From: Bacteroidales bacterium | GTDB taxonomy: Bacteria; Bacteroidota; Bacteroidia; Bacteroidales; UBA932 | DNA length: 49,350 bases | Assembly (NCBI GenBank): GCA_024398125.1 | Contig: JAKSJO010000019.1 | Span: forward strand, 1-49,350 | Direction of reading: 5' to 3' | Shown: positions 1 to 11,490 of the stretch, one piece after another | Layout of the letters: each line of letters starts with the position of its first letter | How positions within the stretch are numbered: the stretch's first letter is position 1 | Position numbers and translations under genes: made by a program | Notes under the pieces: model-generated | Told to the model about the DNA's origin: nothing | The model's database searches: none | What the model saw: only the letters and a program-made list of their open reading frames with translations

Positions 1-2
1 AA

Positions 3-242
3 CGAGATTTGATCAACCAACTTGCTTACGCCCACGACAAGGGTGTTGAAGAAGGTTTTGACAATGGCTTTGACAAGGGACGTGAAGATGGTAAAGCCGA
101 GGGTAATGCCGAAGGATTGGCCGAAGGAAAGTCTGAAGCCAGCAGGGCAATCGCATCAAATTTGAAGCAGCAAGGAACACTTTCCATGGAGCAGATTGCA
201 CAGGCGACAGGATTGTCGATTAAAGTAATCGAGACTCTTTGA
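3..242 (+). CDS. Rpn/PD-(D/E)XK nuclease transposase-type protein, C-terminal fragment
   Basis: Only the last 79 residues are in the window; the open frame runs off the left edge, so the catalytic part is not visible. The fragment has a charged run of repeated G-x-x-E-G units (roughly residues 15-45), then a short helical module with the words MEQIAQATGLS. This tail, a glycine/glutamate repeat followed by a small HTH-like 'ia..tGls...i' motif, is characteristic of Rpn-family recombination-promoting nucleases (PDDEXK_2), which are multicopy in Bacteroidota. The function is inferred from the tail alone. Confidence 0.7.
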   Translation, partial: RDLINQLAYAHDKGVEEGFDNGFDKGREDGKAEGNAEGLAEGKSEASRAIASNLKQQGTLSMEQIAQATGLSIKVIETL

Positions 243-249
243 TATACCA

Positions 250-278
250 TTGAGGGCGACCGTCAAGGCCGCCCTCAA
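250..278. terminator. Hairpin after the Rpn fragment
   Basis: Perfect 9-bp inverted repeat TTGAGGGCG / CGCCCTCAA with an 11-nt loop, 8 bases after the stop codon and between two convergent genes. There is no clear T run on either side, so it is only a probable terminator. Confidence 0.5.
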
Positions 279-310
279 AGTAATACATTCCCTGCGCGAT
301 TTATGAATCT

Positions 311-853
311 CTAAGCTACTTCTACGGTTTCCGGCCCCAGGCATGGACCTTCGATAAGGTATACGATCTCGGCCGTACTGTATTCATGTCCCTCGTATTC
401 GTATACGATATCGTTGTCAAATTCATCCAGAAGCAGGACAATACGGATATCTTTGATATAAAAAAGAGCTCGCTCAGCAGGCTTGTCTCCACTTGCTTTC
501 GTCACCAATCGAAGCGAATCATAAAAGAACGGTTCCAACCAGAATGCCTCGAATTCCCTTGCCTGCTCAGGAAGTTCAGTGTACTTGCCATACTCGTTTT
601 CCGTCATCTTATCTACATATCTGACAAACCTCTCAGAATACTCCGGACGGATTTCATGGCGGATCTCTGTTATGTAGCCACGGACCGCCTTGTCAAATGT
701 TCTCCTGTCAACTACAAGTTCCTGTGTTCTGCCGTATGACATATCAAGGACACCAAGACAGTTCCCTGGGCATAAATATATAGGATCCGACCTCATATCC
801 TCATTAGGATAAATGACCTCTTCGTTCCATCTTTTAACTTTTCTGCTGCTCAT
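311..853 (-). CDS. Hypothetical protein, 180 aa
   Basis: I do not recognise a family. The protein is soluble-looking and acidic, rich in Glu, Tyr and Arg, with no signal peptide or membrane segment. The ATG at 853 is preceded by a near-consensus -7 box (TTTCTTTG, 874-881 complement). It lies convergent to the Rpn fragment and downstream of a WYL regulator on the same strand, 67 bases away, so it could be read from that promoter as well as its own. The length and uninterrupted frame support a real gene; the function is unknown. Confidence 0.6.
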   Translation of the reverse strand: MSSRKVKRWNEEVIYPNEDMRSDPIYLCPGNCLGVLDMSYGRTQELVVDRRTFDKAVRGYITEIRHEIRPEYSERFVRYVDKMTENEYGKYTELPEQAREFEAFWLEPFFYDSLRLVTKASGDKPAERALFYIKDIRIVLLLDEFDNDIVYEYEGHEYSTAEIVYLIEGPCLGPETVEVA

Positions 854-920
854 ATCAATTCTCTTTATTGATGCAAAGAAACAGCTTCACTCGGCAAGAA
901 AGCATCCGCCAAATTATTAA

Positions 921-1877
921 TTACTCCTCAAAAAAGTCGCGATTGTACATCCGGTCAAGTTCCTCGGCGATAAGGGACATCTCGTATTTGAGGGACTGCG
1001 GCTCGAGAACTTCGATATCAAGGCCATTGTACAGAATAGCTCGACAGAAATCCGGCATGACACGCATGTGGTATTCATACACTGAATAATCCTCGTGATG
1101 CTCGATTTCCTTCTGGCTGTGATGCAGCGGAAGCGTGTCTATCCAGCCACGCTGATAGTCTGGAACCGCAAGAAGGACGCGCTCGACAGGCTTGTCGAAA
1201 TTGGAGTAGATGCCGTAGAAATCGCTGAAATAGGCTTCAGGTGAGAATCCCTCAGGATAGTCGAACGTCTCGCTCATAGTCTCCAGCCCCTTTATCCTGT
1301 CAAGGGCAAAGACTCTCATGACTCCAAATTGCCTGAATGGAGACGGATCGTCGTCCTTCGGCTGAACACCTTCCAGCCTTGCGAGCACGTACCAGCGGCG
1401 CTGGTGCATCTTCAGGGACATCGGCGCGATCAGCCTGCCCTCTCCCCCATCCTCGTTGAATCTCTTGTACTGAATGGTCATAAAACGGTTCTCCTTCATC
1501 GCCTCGATGATCTGCTGGAGATACGTCTCGCTGGATGGAATCGGTTCGAGGAGGATGCGGTCCTTCATCATGCTGCTGCCCGACACAGCGTCGCTTAGGG
1601 CAATGGACTGGAGCAGCCAGTTGGTCGTCGAGTCGTTTCCGATCTCGTCCAGATCCGCGATATAATATCTGTTGTAACCGTCTGCCACTATTTCGATGTG
1701 CAGTTCGGTCTCGATGATCTGACGCCAGTTGTAGAATGTCCTGGGCGACAGATCTCCCCTGTCGACATTGACCGATGATCGCAGCCATGCCGACTGGATT
1801 TCGCTCAGCGACATATGTCTTCCGTCCTTGAGCAATGTGATGATCCACAGATACTGTTTGAATAGAACCTTTGCCAT
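921..1877 (-). CDS. WYL-domain transcriptional regulator (copy 1)
   Basis: A 318-aa regulator with an N-terminal winged-helix-like region (about residues 1-80) and a WYL domain after about residue 140. The signature block is MHQRRWYVLARL, and later the shared words LPLHHSQKEIE occur. WYL domains usually bind a nucleotide or other small ligand and control an attached DNA-binding domain. The ATG at 1877 was chosen over an in-frame start at 1907 because the latter falls in the promoter (TATCTTTG at 1902-1895); GGAAGAG lies just upstream of 1877. It is a clear paralogue of the WYL gene at 5551. An inverted repeat overlaps its promoter, which suggests self-regulation. Confidence 0.85.
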   Translation of the reverse strand: MAKVLFKQYLWIITLLKDGRHMSLSEIQSAWLRSSVNVDRGDLSPRTFYNWRQIIETELHIEIVADGYNRYYIADLDEIGNDSTTNWLLQSIALSDAVSGSSMMKDRILLEPIPSSETYLQQIIEAMKENRFMTIQYKRFNEDGGEGRLIAPMSLKMHQRRWYVLARLEGVQPKDDDPSPFRQFGVMRVFALDRIKGLETMSETFDYPEGFSPEAYFSDFYGIYSNFDKPVERVLLAVPDYQRGWIDTLPLHHSQKEIEHHEDYSVYEYHMRVMPDFCRAILYNGLDIEVLEPQSLKYEMSLIAEELDRMYNRDFFEE

Positions 1878-1894
1878 ATCTCTTCCGTTTTGTA

Positions 1895-1932
1895 CAAAGA
1901 TACGCACTTACTCGGAAATAAAACTTCCGAGT
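1895..1932 (-). promoter_or_regulatory. Promoter and inverted-repeat operator of WYL gene 1
   Basis: The minus strand reads TATCTTTG (1902-1895), a perfect TAnnTTTG -7 box 17 bases before the ATG. Directly upstream lies a perfect 8-bp inverted repeat, ACTCGGAA (1910-1917) and TTCCGAGT (1925-1932) with a 7-base spacer, occupying the -15 to -40 zone. A dimeric repressor bound there would block RNA polymerase; autoregulation by the WYL protein is the simplest guess. Confidence 0.6.
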
Positions 1933-1948
1933 CAATAAACTTAATACA

Positions 1949-1981
1949 CAAAAAAAGCCCGGACCCATGAAGGTTCCGGGC
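1949..1981 (-). terminator. Rho-independent terminator of the lipoprotein gene at 2048
   Basis: On the minus strand a GC-rich stem (GCCCGGA 1957-1963 with TCCGGGC 1975-1981, extended by two more pairs around a bulge) is followed by a run of seven T. It lies about 65 bases after the stop of the minus-strand lipoprotein gene. Confidence 0.8.
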
Positions 1982-2047
1982 GTATGATTTTTCAAGAGCT
2001 AAATCATTCTTAAAACTATAAGGTAAAGATTTTTAATTCATCATTCC

Positions 2048-2593
2048 TTACTGATTCAGCGAGGGGAAGGAGTCAACAAAAACATAACCACGCTCGCAGT
2101 AAAGATAGCCGTCTATCAAGTAGTCACCCTGCCCGATATGGAAGCCGACCTTGTGGAAATCAAGGATGACATATTCCTCACCTTTGTCCGCTAGAGTAAT
2201 CTTTCCGCTGTACTCATCGGTATAATTACGACTGTCACTTGAGGCCGGGAGAGAGAACGATACGCGGTTTGGCTTCAGGGTTTCTCCGATCTTCATCACG
2301 TCAACGTCCTGGAAATATATGCTTAGGAAAAACATGTTGTAGGACATTCGTCCTCCACTCCACGCCGAAAGCCAGGATTGATCTTCAAACTCCGAAGTCT
2401 TGTATACACCCACAGTGTGGAAAGAGGCCGTCTCCTTTATCACTTCACCATCACCGCTCTTTACGGTAATCTTCGTCTTTGCAACCTTTGCTTCATTGCT
2501 GAAGAGCTCATCAGGTGTGATATAGTCCTTGCCGCAAGAGGCAGTCAGCATTGCGACTGACAATAATACGATCTGAGTAAGTATGCGTTTCAT
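2048..2593 (-). CDS. Predicted lipoprotein, 181 aa, unknown function
   Basis: The N-terminus (MKRILTQIVLLSVAMLTASC) is a lipoprotein signal with Cys20 as the likely lipidation site. The mature part alternates short beta-strand-like segments and has no catalytic motif I recognise. It is probably anchored in the outer or inner membrane on the periplasmic side. It is transcribed alone, divergent from the sigma-barrel fusion gene at 2785 and with its own terminator downstream. The divergent pairing with a sigma factor might mean shared control, but nothing in the sequence proves it. Confidence 0.7.
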   Translation of the reverse strand: MKRILTQIVLLSVAMLTASCGKDYITPDELFSNEAKVAKTKITVKSGDGEVIKETASFHTVGVYKTSEFEDQSWLSAWSGGRMSYNMFFLSIYFQDVDVMKIGETLKPNRVSFSLPASSDSRNYTDEYSGKITLADKGEEYVILDFHKVGFHIGQGDYLIDGYLYCERGYVFVDSFPSLNQ

Positions 2594-2784
2594 GGCTGTA
2601 AATGTAATAAAAGTGAATGAGTTTCAGAAGCTGTTTTTGATAAGAAGTACTAGATTGATACGGAATACTGCGCGGCAATTAATATTTTTTTTAAGGTTTT
2701 CATTTGCAGTTTTTATGTATCTTACCGACGCAGTCTTTCACTGTTTTTTCGAACGTATAGATTAGCGAGAAAAGATTACCTGGC

Positions 2785-4401
2785 TTGAAAACTGATCTTG
2801 AAGAGCTCTACAAGGAGAACGGCCGTGCACTCATGGCGGTGGCTATGCGCTACGTTCACGAAAAGGATGTAGCGGAAGACATAGTACACGACTCCTGGAT
2901 TATCATATTCACGAATCTGGACAGGCTTAGGTCAGAGGACAAGCTGCTTCCATGGATGAAAGGTATCGTCAAGAATCTTTCACTAAAGTATCTTGACAAC
3001 CAGAAACGTCATCCTTCAACAGACATTACTGAAAAGCATGATATCATTTCCGAGGATGATTCAGATTCAGTGCTTCCGCTCATCCCGCTGGACGAGCTGA
3101 TGTCAATGATCGATTCTCTTCCGGAGAAATATGGCGAAGTGTTCCGTCTTTCCGTACTGAACGGTATGTCACACCAGGAGATCGGTGATCTTCTCGGCAT
3201 TGCCGCTCATTCATCTTCATCTGATCTCTCGCGGGCAAAAAAGATTCTGGTACAGAAAGTCAGAAAGTATCTTCTCATGACTTTGGCACTTCTCCTGCCT
3301 GTTTCAATCTATATCCTTAGAAATATCGGGAACAGAGCCGATGAATCCACAGTCGCACAAGCTGCAGAGGAAGTGACACGGAACATGCCGGATGAATCGA
3401 ACGAGACATTCGCTCTCCAGGGAGATGAGACAGGCAGTTCTGGATTGACTCCAGCGAAGAAACCATCACTTGCAAAGAATGAGAAACTAATAAAAGACAG
3501 TATCGCTGTGCCTGGTCGTGAACTGTTGCCACGCCTGGAACTGTCAGCAGCAATCAGTCCTGCGGTCGCATCGACAACAAAGGCAAGCAGAATTGACCGC
3601 GGTGCAATATCAAGACCATTTGGCAGGACATCATACGCACAGGATGACAACAACCCAGCCAGAATGACTCTGGCAAATGGGTGGACTGCGTTAGTGGGGC
3701 TTTCCGGAATGACAGGATTATCTTCAGTCACCCTGGCGAACACCATCAGCCTGGGCGATTATTCAGGTAATGGACTGCTCAGCAATATTAAGTTCCACAA
3801 TTGGAATGATTACTCCAATTATGTACTCAACAACACACACTTTTTCAACAAGCATGAGGCACAGTCAATCCTGGAAATATTGAACAACAATCTGGGCAAC
3901 AATACAGAGCTGGAAGAAATACAGCACCATTTCAAGCCGCTGGTGCTCCAGCTTTCAGCCGAGAAGCCTCTTACTGAAAGACTGGCTCTTGAAAGTGGAC
4001 TTGGCCTGACATATCTGAGATCTGATTTTGAGAACAAGAATCTGGGATATCTTGGCAACAGGAAGCAAAAGTTATATTACATAGGAGTTCCTGTTGGTCT
4101 GAAATACACGGCAATAACACTCAACAGCCTGTCATTGTACCTTTCATTGGGTGGAGAACTGGACATCCCTGTATATGGAAGTCAAAGCGTTGCCAGTGCA
4201 AATCATATAAGGATCGGAGGATCAGTCATGGGGGCAATCAATACATCAGCCGGTGTGCAGTATGGGCTGACAAGCCATATCAATGCTTATATGGAGTTTG
4301 GACTCAGGTATAACATCACCGGAGACCCTGCTTTCGATACATATTATTCAGCTCATCCTCTTATGATTTCTACTCCTCTGGGGTTAAGGTGGCAATTCTA
4401 A
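2785..4401 (+). CDS. ECF-type sigma factor fused to a transmembrane segment and outer-membrane beta-barrel-like domain
   Basis: A 538-aa protein in three parts. Residues 1-75 resemble sigma-70 region 2 (AEDIVHDSWIIIF, PWMKGIVKNLSLKYL). Residues 100-160 resemble region 4 (LPEKYGEVFRLSVLNGMSHQ, then IGDLLGIA and a recognition-helix-like SSSSDLSRAKKIL). Residues 163-178 form one hydrophobic transmembrane helix. After a Ser/Thr-rich linker, about residues 300-538 look like a small PorT/OMP beta-barrel ending in GLRWQF, with the terminal aromatic typical of barrels. The frame opens after a TAG at 2758; TTG at 2785 is the only start that keeps the first sigma helix, with ATGs at residues 17 and 21 as alternatives. 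Soluble ECF sigma factors and anti-sigma/barrel proteins are normally separate genes. Whether the protein is cleaved is unknown. Confidence 0.75.
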   Translation: MKTDLEELYKENGRALMAVAMRYVHEKDVAEDIVHDSWIIIFTNLDRLRSEDKLLPWMKGIVKNLSLKYLDNQKRHPSTDITEKHDIISEDDSDSVLPLIPLDELMSMIDSLPEKYGEVFRLSVLNGMSHQEIGDLLGIAAHSSSSDLSRAKKILVQKVRKYLLMTLALLLPVSIYILRNIGNRADESTVAQAAEEVTRNMPDESNETFALQGDETGSSGLTPAKKPSLAKNEKLIKDSIAVPGRELLPRLELSAAISPAVASTTKASRIDRGAISRPFGRTSYAQDDNNPARMTLANGWTALVGLSGMTGLSSVTLANTISLGDYSGNGLLSNIKFHNWNDYSNYVLNNTHFFNKHEAQSILEILNNNLGNNTELEEIQHHFKPLVLQLSAEKPLTERLALESGLGLTYLRSDFENKNLGYLGNRKQKLYYIGVPVGLKYTAITLNSLSLYLSLGGELDIPVYGSQSVASANHIRIGGSVMGAINTSAGVQYGLTSHINAYMEFGLRYNITGDPAFDTYYSAHPLMISTPLGLRWQF

Positions 4402-4453
4402 AAGAAATCGACGCAGCCATTTCATCAATCAGGGACATATTCATAGCATTTAT

Positions 4454-4461
4454 TATATTTG
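4454..4461 (+). promoter_or_regulatory. -7 box TATATTTG of the lipoprotein gene at 4478
   Basis: Perfect TAnnTTTG match 16 bases before the ATG; no clear -33 TTTG at the usual distance. Confidence 0.55.
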
Positions 4462-4477
4462 TATCAATCCGTTCGTT

Positions 4478-5419
4478 ATGAAAAGAATACGCCATATTGC
4501 CATACTATTTGCCAGCTTTGCTGTATTGACAGCATGCATTGATAACACGCTCAACCCAGATGATACTCTCCAGGACTCGTACTCGTATATAGAAATTAAT
4601 CGAGAAGGGTATTTCGGTACTCCTATCCTGACAGCATACACCAAATCCCTTCAGTCCGCCTTATGGAAGGATGGAAGCGGTGTATGGAAAATCAAGGATA
4701 TCGATGAAAGCAGGCTGACCGGAAAAGGTTTTTCGTATCAAAACTGGGAAGACCATAAATCTGAAGCAGACGGCTATGCAGGGCTCATTGCACTATGTAC
4801 TCCTTCCGAGAGTGTGCTGAAAAAAATGTCTACCCGCAATCTGGCGATTTCAGCATATCTGTTCCCTTACAACGCCAATTACTTCGCTTTCAACTGCCCA
4901 CTCAGTGGTTTTTTCAAGACGCTGGATGACAGCAAGCTTTTTCAGACTCTTGCGACCCGCCCTTCCGGTCCGCTTGAAATAATGAAGATCTACGAGGAGA
5001 TTGCATTGAAAAAAGACTATGGTTCCTATACTCCTGTTCTTGAATGCAAGGATTATCTGAAACAGGACTCCAAAATGTTCGTGAGCTGGCTGGAAATGGT
5101 CTTGATGACGGCGGTAGATGAAGGATTGTTCTCAGTCGAAGAGATTGCGAAACTCGCCGGGCTGACCTATGACAAACTCGCATTCCAGATTGCCCATCCG
5201 AAGTCTTACTCATATATCGGTTCGTGGATGTACAGTGCCATGCTTGCTTCCGTAATCGTGTACCATTACAGCGAAGGCCTCAACGATGAAGAAATGAGTT
5301 TCGCAAGGGATTTCGTTTCTATTGAAAAGTCTCATCCGGAGTACGGTCTCAACCCTTCCGATGCGGAAATGATTGTTGCAAGCCTCAGCAAGATGGTCGG
5401 CAAGAAAAGTCCTCTCTAG
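4478..5419 (+). CDS. Predicted lipoprotein, 313 aa, unknown function
   Basis: The signal MKRIRHIAILFASFAVLTAC has a good lipobox (L-T-A-C, Cys20). The mature part is mixed helix and strand with no family I recognise; there is an Asp-rich stretch just after the lipidated Cys. It follows the sigma-barrel gene by 76 bases and has its own -7 box, so it may be transcribed independently. It could be a partner or target of the membrane-bound sigma fusion, but only proximity suggests this. Confidence 0.7.
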   Translation: MKRIRHIAILFASFAVLTACIDNTLNPDDTLQDSYSYIEINREGYFGTPILTAYTKSLQSALWKDGSGVWKIKDIDESRLTGKGFSYQNWEDHKSEADGYAGLIALCTPSESVLKKMSTRNLAISAYLFPYNANYFAFNCPLSGFFKTLDDSKLFQTLATRPSGPLEIMKIYEEIALKKDYGSYTPVLECKDYLKQDSKMFVSWLEMVLMTAVDEGLFSVEEIAKLAGLTYDKLAFQIAHPKSYSYIGSWMYSAMLASVIVYHYSEGLNDEEMSFARDFVSIEKSHPEYGLNPSDAEMIVASLSKMVGKKSPL

Positions 5420-5490
5420 TAGGTGCGTCTACGCCGATGCCTTAAGGACAGCCAGAAGATCAGGATTCATTTTGCAAAGCAAGCATCACA

Positions 5491-5539
5491 TTATGCAAAA
5501 TAACGGCACAATCTAATAGAATTCGCTATTTTTGCATAA
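5491..5539 (+). promoter_or_regulatory. Promoter with inverted repeat of WYL gene 2
   Basis: The -7 box TATTTTTG is at 5527-5534. It lies inside the right arm of an imperfect inverted repeat, TTATGCAAAATA (5491-5502) and TATTTTTGCATAA (5527-5539), differing by one inserted T. The left arm falls near the -40 position. The layout resembles that of WYL gene 1, though the arm sequence is different. Confidence 0.55.
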
Positions 5540-5550
5540 AAAGAAACGGC

Positions 5551-6468
5551 ATGGCATCTTCATCGAAAACCACGACAAGCAACCTGTTCAACAGATACGT
5601 CTGGCTTGCTAACTTAATCCATTCATGCGGTCCCATCTCCTTCGAAGAGATCGCGAAGCGTTGGAAGTCCTCATTCTGGAACGATGACCACTCAGAGCTT
5701 GCCCTGAGGACTTTCCATGCCCACAAGGACGCGGTTGAAGAGCTCTTCGGCGTCAGCATAAAGTGCAACAGGCACATCGGCTTCAAGTACTACATCGAGA
5801 ATGATGACGATATCGAGTCCGGCAGTCTCAGAAACTGGCTGCTGAACTCCATGGAGGTCTCCAATATGCTGACGGAGTCACAGGGGTTGCGCGACCGCAT
5901 CCTGCTCGAGGACATACCTTCCGGCCTAAGCTGGCTGTCCACGGTCGTAGGAGCCATACGCGATGGCCTGAAGCTGGAAATAACATACAAGAAGTACACG
6001 GAACAGGAGGGCAAAACCTCCGTCATCGAGCCATATTGCGTCAAGCTGTTCAGGCAGCGATGGTATCTTGTAGGCCACCATGCCGACGGTGACTATTTCA
6101 GGACATACTCTCTCGACAGGATCGTTTCATGCACCACGACTGGCGACTCGTTCAAGATGAAGGATGATTTCGATGCCAAGGAGTTCTTCAATGACTATTT
6201 CGGAGTATTCGTCATGCCGGAGGTCAAGCTGGAAAGGGTTCTTCTCAAGATTGAGGGCGTAACAGTCTCATACACACGCTCACTTCCCCTCCATCATTCC
6301 CAGAAAGAAATAGAAACGGGCGCAGGCTATTCAGTGTTTGAATACGCCATACGCCCGACAAAAGATTTCATCACAGAATTGGTGAACATGTCTCCTTCGG
6401 CCAAAGTGCTTGCTCCGGAATGGCTGGCCGAAGAAGTGAAAAAGCAGATTTCAGCAATGCAAGGCTGA
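5551..6468 (+). CDS. WYL-domain transcriptional regulator (copy 2)
   Basis: A 305-aa paralogue of the regulator at 921-1877. The N-terminal region carries a short DNA-binding fold (about residues 1-75). The WYL domain follows (about 130-225) with the block LFRQRWYLVGHH. The C-terminal extension shares the words LPLHHSQKEIE with copy 1, and NWLLNSMEVS corresponds to NWLLQSIALS there. It is cytoplasmic, with no signal. Transcribed alone, it converges on the gene at 6479. The ATG at 5551 sits 16 bases after the -7 box. The ligand and targets are unknown. Confidence 0.85.
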   Translation: MASSSKTTTSNLFNRYVWLANLIHSCGPISFEEIAKRWKSSFWNDDHSELALRTFHAHKDAVEELFGVSIKCNRHIGFKYYIENDDDIESGSLRNWLLNSMEVSNMLTESQGLRDRILLEDIPSGLSWLSTVVGAIRDGLKLEITYKKYTEQEGKTSVIEPYCVKLFRQRWYLVGHHADGDYFRTYSLDRIVSCTTTGDSFKMKDDFDAKEFFNDYFGVFVMPEVKLERVLLKIEGVTVSYTRSLPLHHSQKEIETGAGYSVFEYAIRPTKDFITELVNMSPSAKVLAPEWLAEEVKKQISAMQG

Positions 6469-6478
6469 TGCCCTTCGA

Positions 6479-7354
6479 TTAGAAGAGAAGGACAACGATT
6501 CCAGCTGAAACCTGTGGGAAGAATTTCACGTTCTTGATCTTGCTGAGGTCGAAGTCGATAGTCTTTGCGCTTGCATCGTATGCAACGGTTGAGTTGCTCG
6601 CAAGCTCAGGAGCACCATGATACCATGCTCCGAGGTCGAACTGAGCAGAAACTCTGTGCTTTGGAACGCTGCGGCCGATTCCGATTCCAAAATAAGGGCG
6701 AGCCTTAAGTACATTGACAGAAGCATCGATATGGCCACGTCCGTCCTTCTCCTTGACAGCATAAGTCTTGCCGTCGAGATTGGCCTTGAGTTCATCTACA
6801 GTATATGAAGTGTAACCGTAGTTTGCAAGCTCCTGATATTTTGCATTGAGAGCATTCACCTCAGACTGGAGTCCCTTGTAGCTGCTCCAGAAAGAAGCAT
6901 CGGTGTAGAGGTCTGCAGAAATGAAATCTCCAGTACCGATAACAGCACCAAGTACGAAGTGGAAAGAACTGTTTGCTGAAGGATAATACTCACACATTGC
7001 CTTCAATGCGCCCATATCAAGCTTTATCGGAGCCTCGAGATCAACATTCTTGTTGAATGTAGTATTGATACGGTCTGCGCCACCCACCTTGGAAATCTCG
7101 GCATTGACATTGTTGATTGTCGATGTCAGCTCGCTGATATCCATGGATGTGTTGACTGTATAGTTGACAGCTGGGAAATTATAACCGAGCTTCAAAGTGA
7201 CATGGTCAGTCACAACTGGGACAGCGACCTGTACTCCAGCACCGGTTGTACCAACCTGTAAACCGGCAGCCACATGCTTGAATGCCTCCTGGGCATTGGC
7301 GCTGACAGCCGCTGCCAGAACCATGAGAGAAACGATGATCTTTTTCATATTCAT
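6479..7354 (-). CDS. Secreted protein of unknown function, possibly outer-membrane
   Basis: A 291-aa protein with a signal peptide (MKKIIVSLMVLAAAVSANAQ, cleavage after A-N-A). The mature part has short amphipathic strands (KLGYNFPAVNY, HFVLGAVIGTG, RPYFGIGIGRS) and ends in VSAGIVVLLF, which is compatible with a small beta-barrel. A central helical stretch (about residues 75-100 and 150-185) may be an extracellular or periplasmic insert. ATG at 7354 or 7348 is preferred; the upstream TTG at 7369 lies within the promoter. It is monocistronic, convergent with WYL gene 2. No function can be assigned. Confidence 0.7.
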   Translation of the reverse strand: MNMKKIIVSLMVLAAAVSANAQEAFKHVAAGLQVGTTGAGVQVAVPVVTDHVTLKLGYNFPAVNYTVNTSMDISELTSTINNVNAEISKVGGADRINTTFNKNVDLEAPIKLDMGALKAMCEYYPSANSSFHFVLGAVIGTGDFISADLYTDASFWSSYKGLQSEVNALNAKYQELANYGYTSYTVDELKANLDGKTYAVKEKDGRGHIDASVNVLKARPYFGIGIGRSVPKHRVSAQFDLGAWYHGAPELASNSTVAYDASAKTIDFDLSKIKNVKFFPQVSAGIVVLLF

Positions 7355-7366
7355 ACTGTATTTTTT

Positions 7367-7398
7367 CAAATGTAGGTAAATAAATTGGATTTAAGCAA
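7367..7398 (-). promoter_or_regulatory. Promoter of the secreted protein at 6479
   Basis: The minus strand reads TTG (7398-7396), a 21-bp spacer, then TACATTTG (7374-7367), matching the Bacteroidota -33/-7 pattern. Confidence 0.65.
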
Positions 7399-7537
7399 GA
7401 TTGGATTCATTCGACATTCAGGAAATCGCTACGACCTCATGAGCCTCTTCGCCGACCATGAAGATGAATCTTCCGCTCGCAATCATCGAGCTCTGGGCGT
7501 GAGGATGGCTGTGAGATTTCTCGCTTGCTGCCATGGC

Positions 7538-10594
<3,057 letters not shown>

Positions 10595-10605
10595 TCAGAT
10601 TGATG

Positions 10606-10613
10606 CAAATCTA
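10606..10613 (-). promoter_or_regulatory. -7 box TAGATTTG of the GH2 gene
   Basis: Perfect TAnnTTTG on the minus strand, 23 bases upstream of the ATG; no convincing -33 element. Confidence 0.5.
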
Positions 10614-10668
10614 ACAATTAATCGCGGTTAAGACGAGGATATTTACTATTTTGGTGCAATAAAACCAA

Positions 10669-11490
10669 ATGAACATGAAAAAAGTCATCACAACCATCGC
10701 TTGCACGCTCGCATTCGCATCATGCGCGCTCGCACAGCAGACAAGTCCGACAAATTATACGGAGAAACTTGTATATCAGGGCAAGGACGTTGAGTTCCGC
10801 CAGATCGACGACCATACCTGGCACGGTCACGGAAACATGGTCTACAACGAGGCGATCTACGTGATTGAAGGCAATGACAAGGCGCTTGTCATTGACGCTG
10901 GAACAAACATTCCAGGTCTCCGCAAGATCATCGAGGGCATAACCTCGAAGCCTGTGATTCTCGCACTGACACACTTCCATCCAGACCATTCCGGATCTGC
11001 CATCCACGAATTCGACGAACTTTGGTTCTTCCCTGATACCAAGGACACTGAAGACAGATATCTCAAGACCTACAAGGGCAAGACAGTCAATATGACCGAC
11101 GGTATGACCATCGACCTCGGCGGACGTCAGATTCATGTATTCCATACTCCAGGACATACCTACGGCAGCTGTACATTCCTTGACTATGAGGCTGGATACG
11201 GCTTCAGCGGCGACTCTTTCGGATCGACCAACCTTCTTCTCAACAGCAGCGTTGAAGGCATGATGGGCGTATGTACAAAGATGCTCAAGCTTATGGAGAT
11301 CCATAACATCACAAAGCTCTACCCTGGTCACTATCATGGAGACAACCCTGAGACCGCTGAGGTTCTCCGCAAGGAAATCTTCATGTGTGAAGGAATCCTT
11401 ACCGGAGCGCTCGAAGGCGAAGCCGGAAGAGGCAACAAGGTTCTTAACGTCCTTGGCACCAGAATCCAGTACGACGACAGAAAGAACTAA
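10669..11490 (+). CDS. Exported metallo-beta-lactamase-fold hydrolase
   Basis: A 273-aa MBL-fold protein. A signal peptide (about residues 1-22) shows it is exported; Cys19 could make it a lipoprotein. The zinc motif THFHPDHSG (His102, His104, Asp106, His107) is complete. Further ligands are likely in HTPGHTYGS, the Asp of GFSGDSFGS, and the His of YPGHYHGDN. Such exported single-domain MBL proteins hydrolyse esters, lactams or lactones; the true substrate cannot be read from the sequence. It stands alone, divergent from GH2, and its 3' end abuts a very long perfect hairpin. Confidence 0.85.
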   Translation: MNMKKVITTIACTLAFASCALAQQTSPTNYTEKLVYQGKDVEFRQIDDHTWHGHGNMVYNEAIYVIEGNDKALVIDAGTNIPGLRKIIEGITSKPVILALTHFHPDHSGSAIHEFDELWFFPDTKDTEDRYLKTYKGKTVNMTDGMTIDLGGRQIHVFHTPGHTYGSCTFLDYEAGYGFSGDSFGSTNLLLNSSVEGMMGVCTKMLKLMEIHNITKLYPGHYHGDNPETAEVLRKEIFMCEGILTGALEGEAGRGNKVLNVLGTRIQYDDRKN

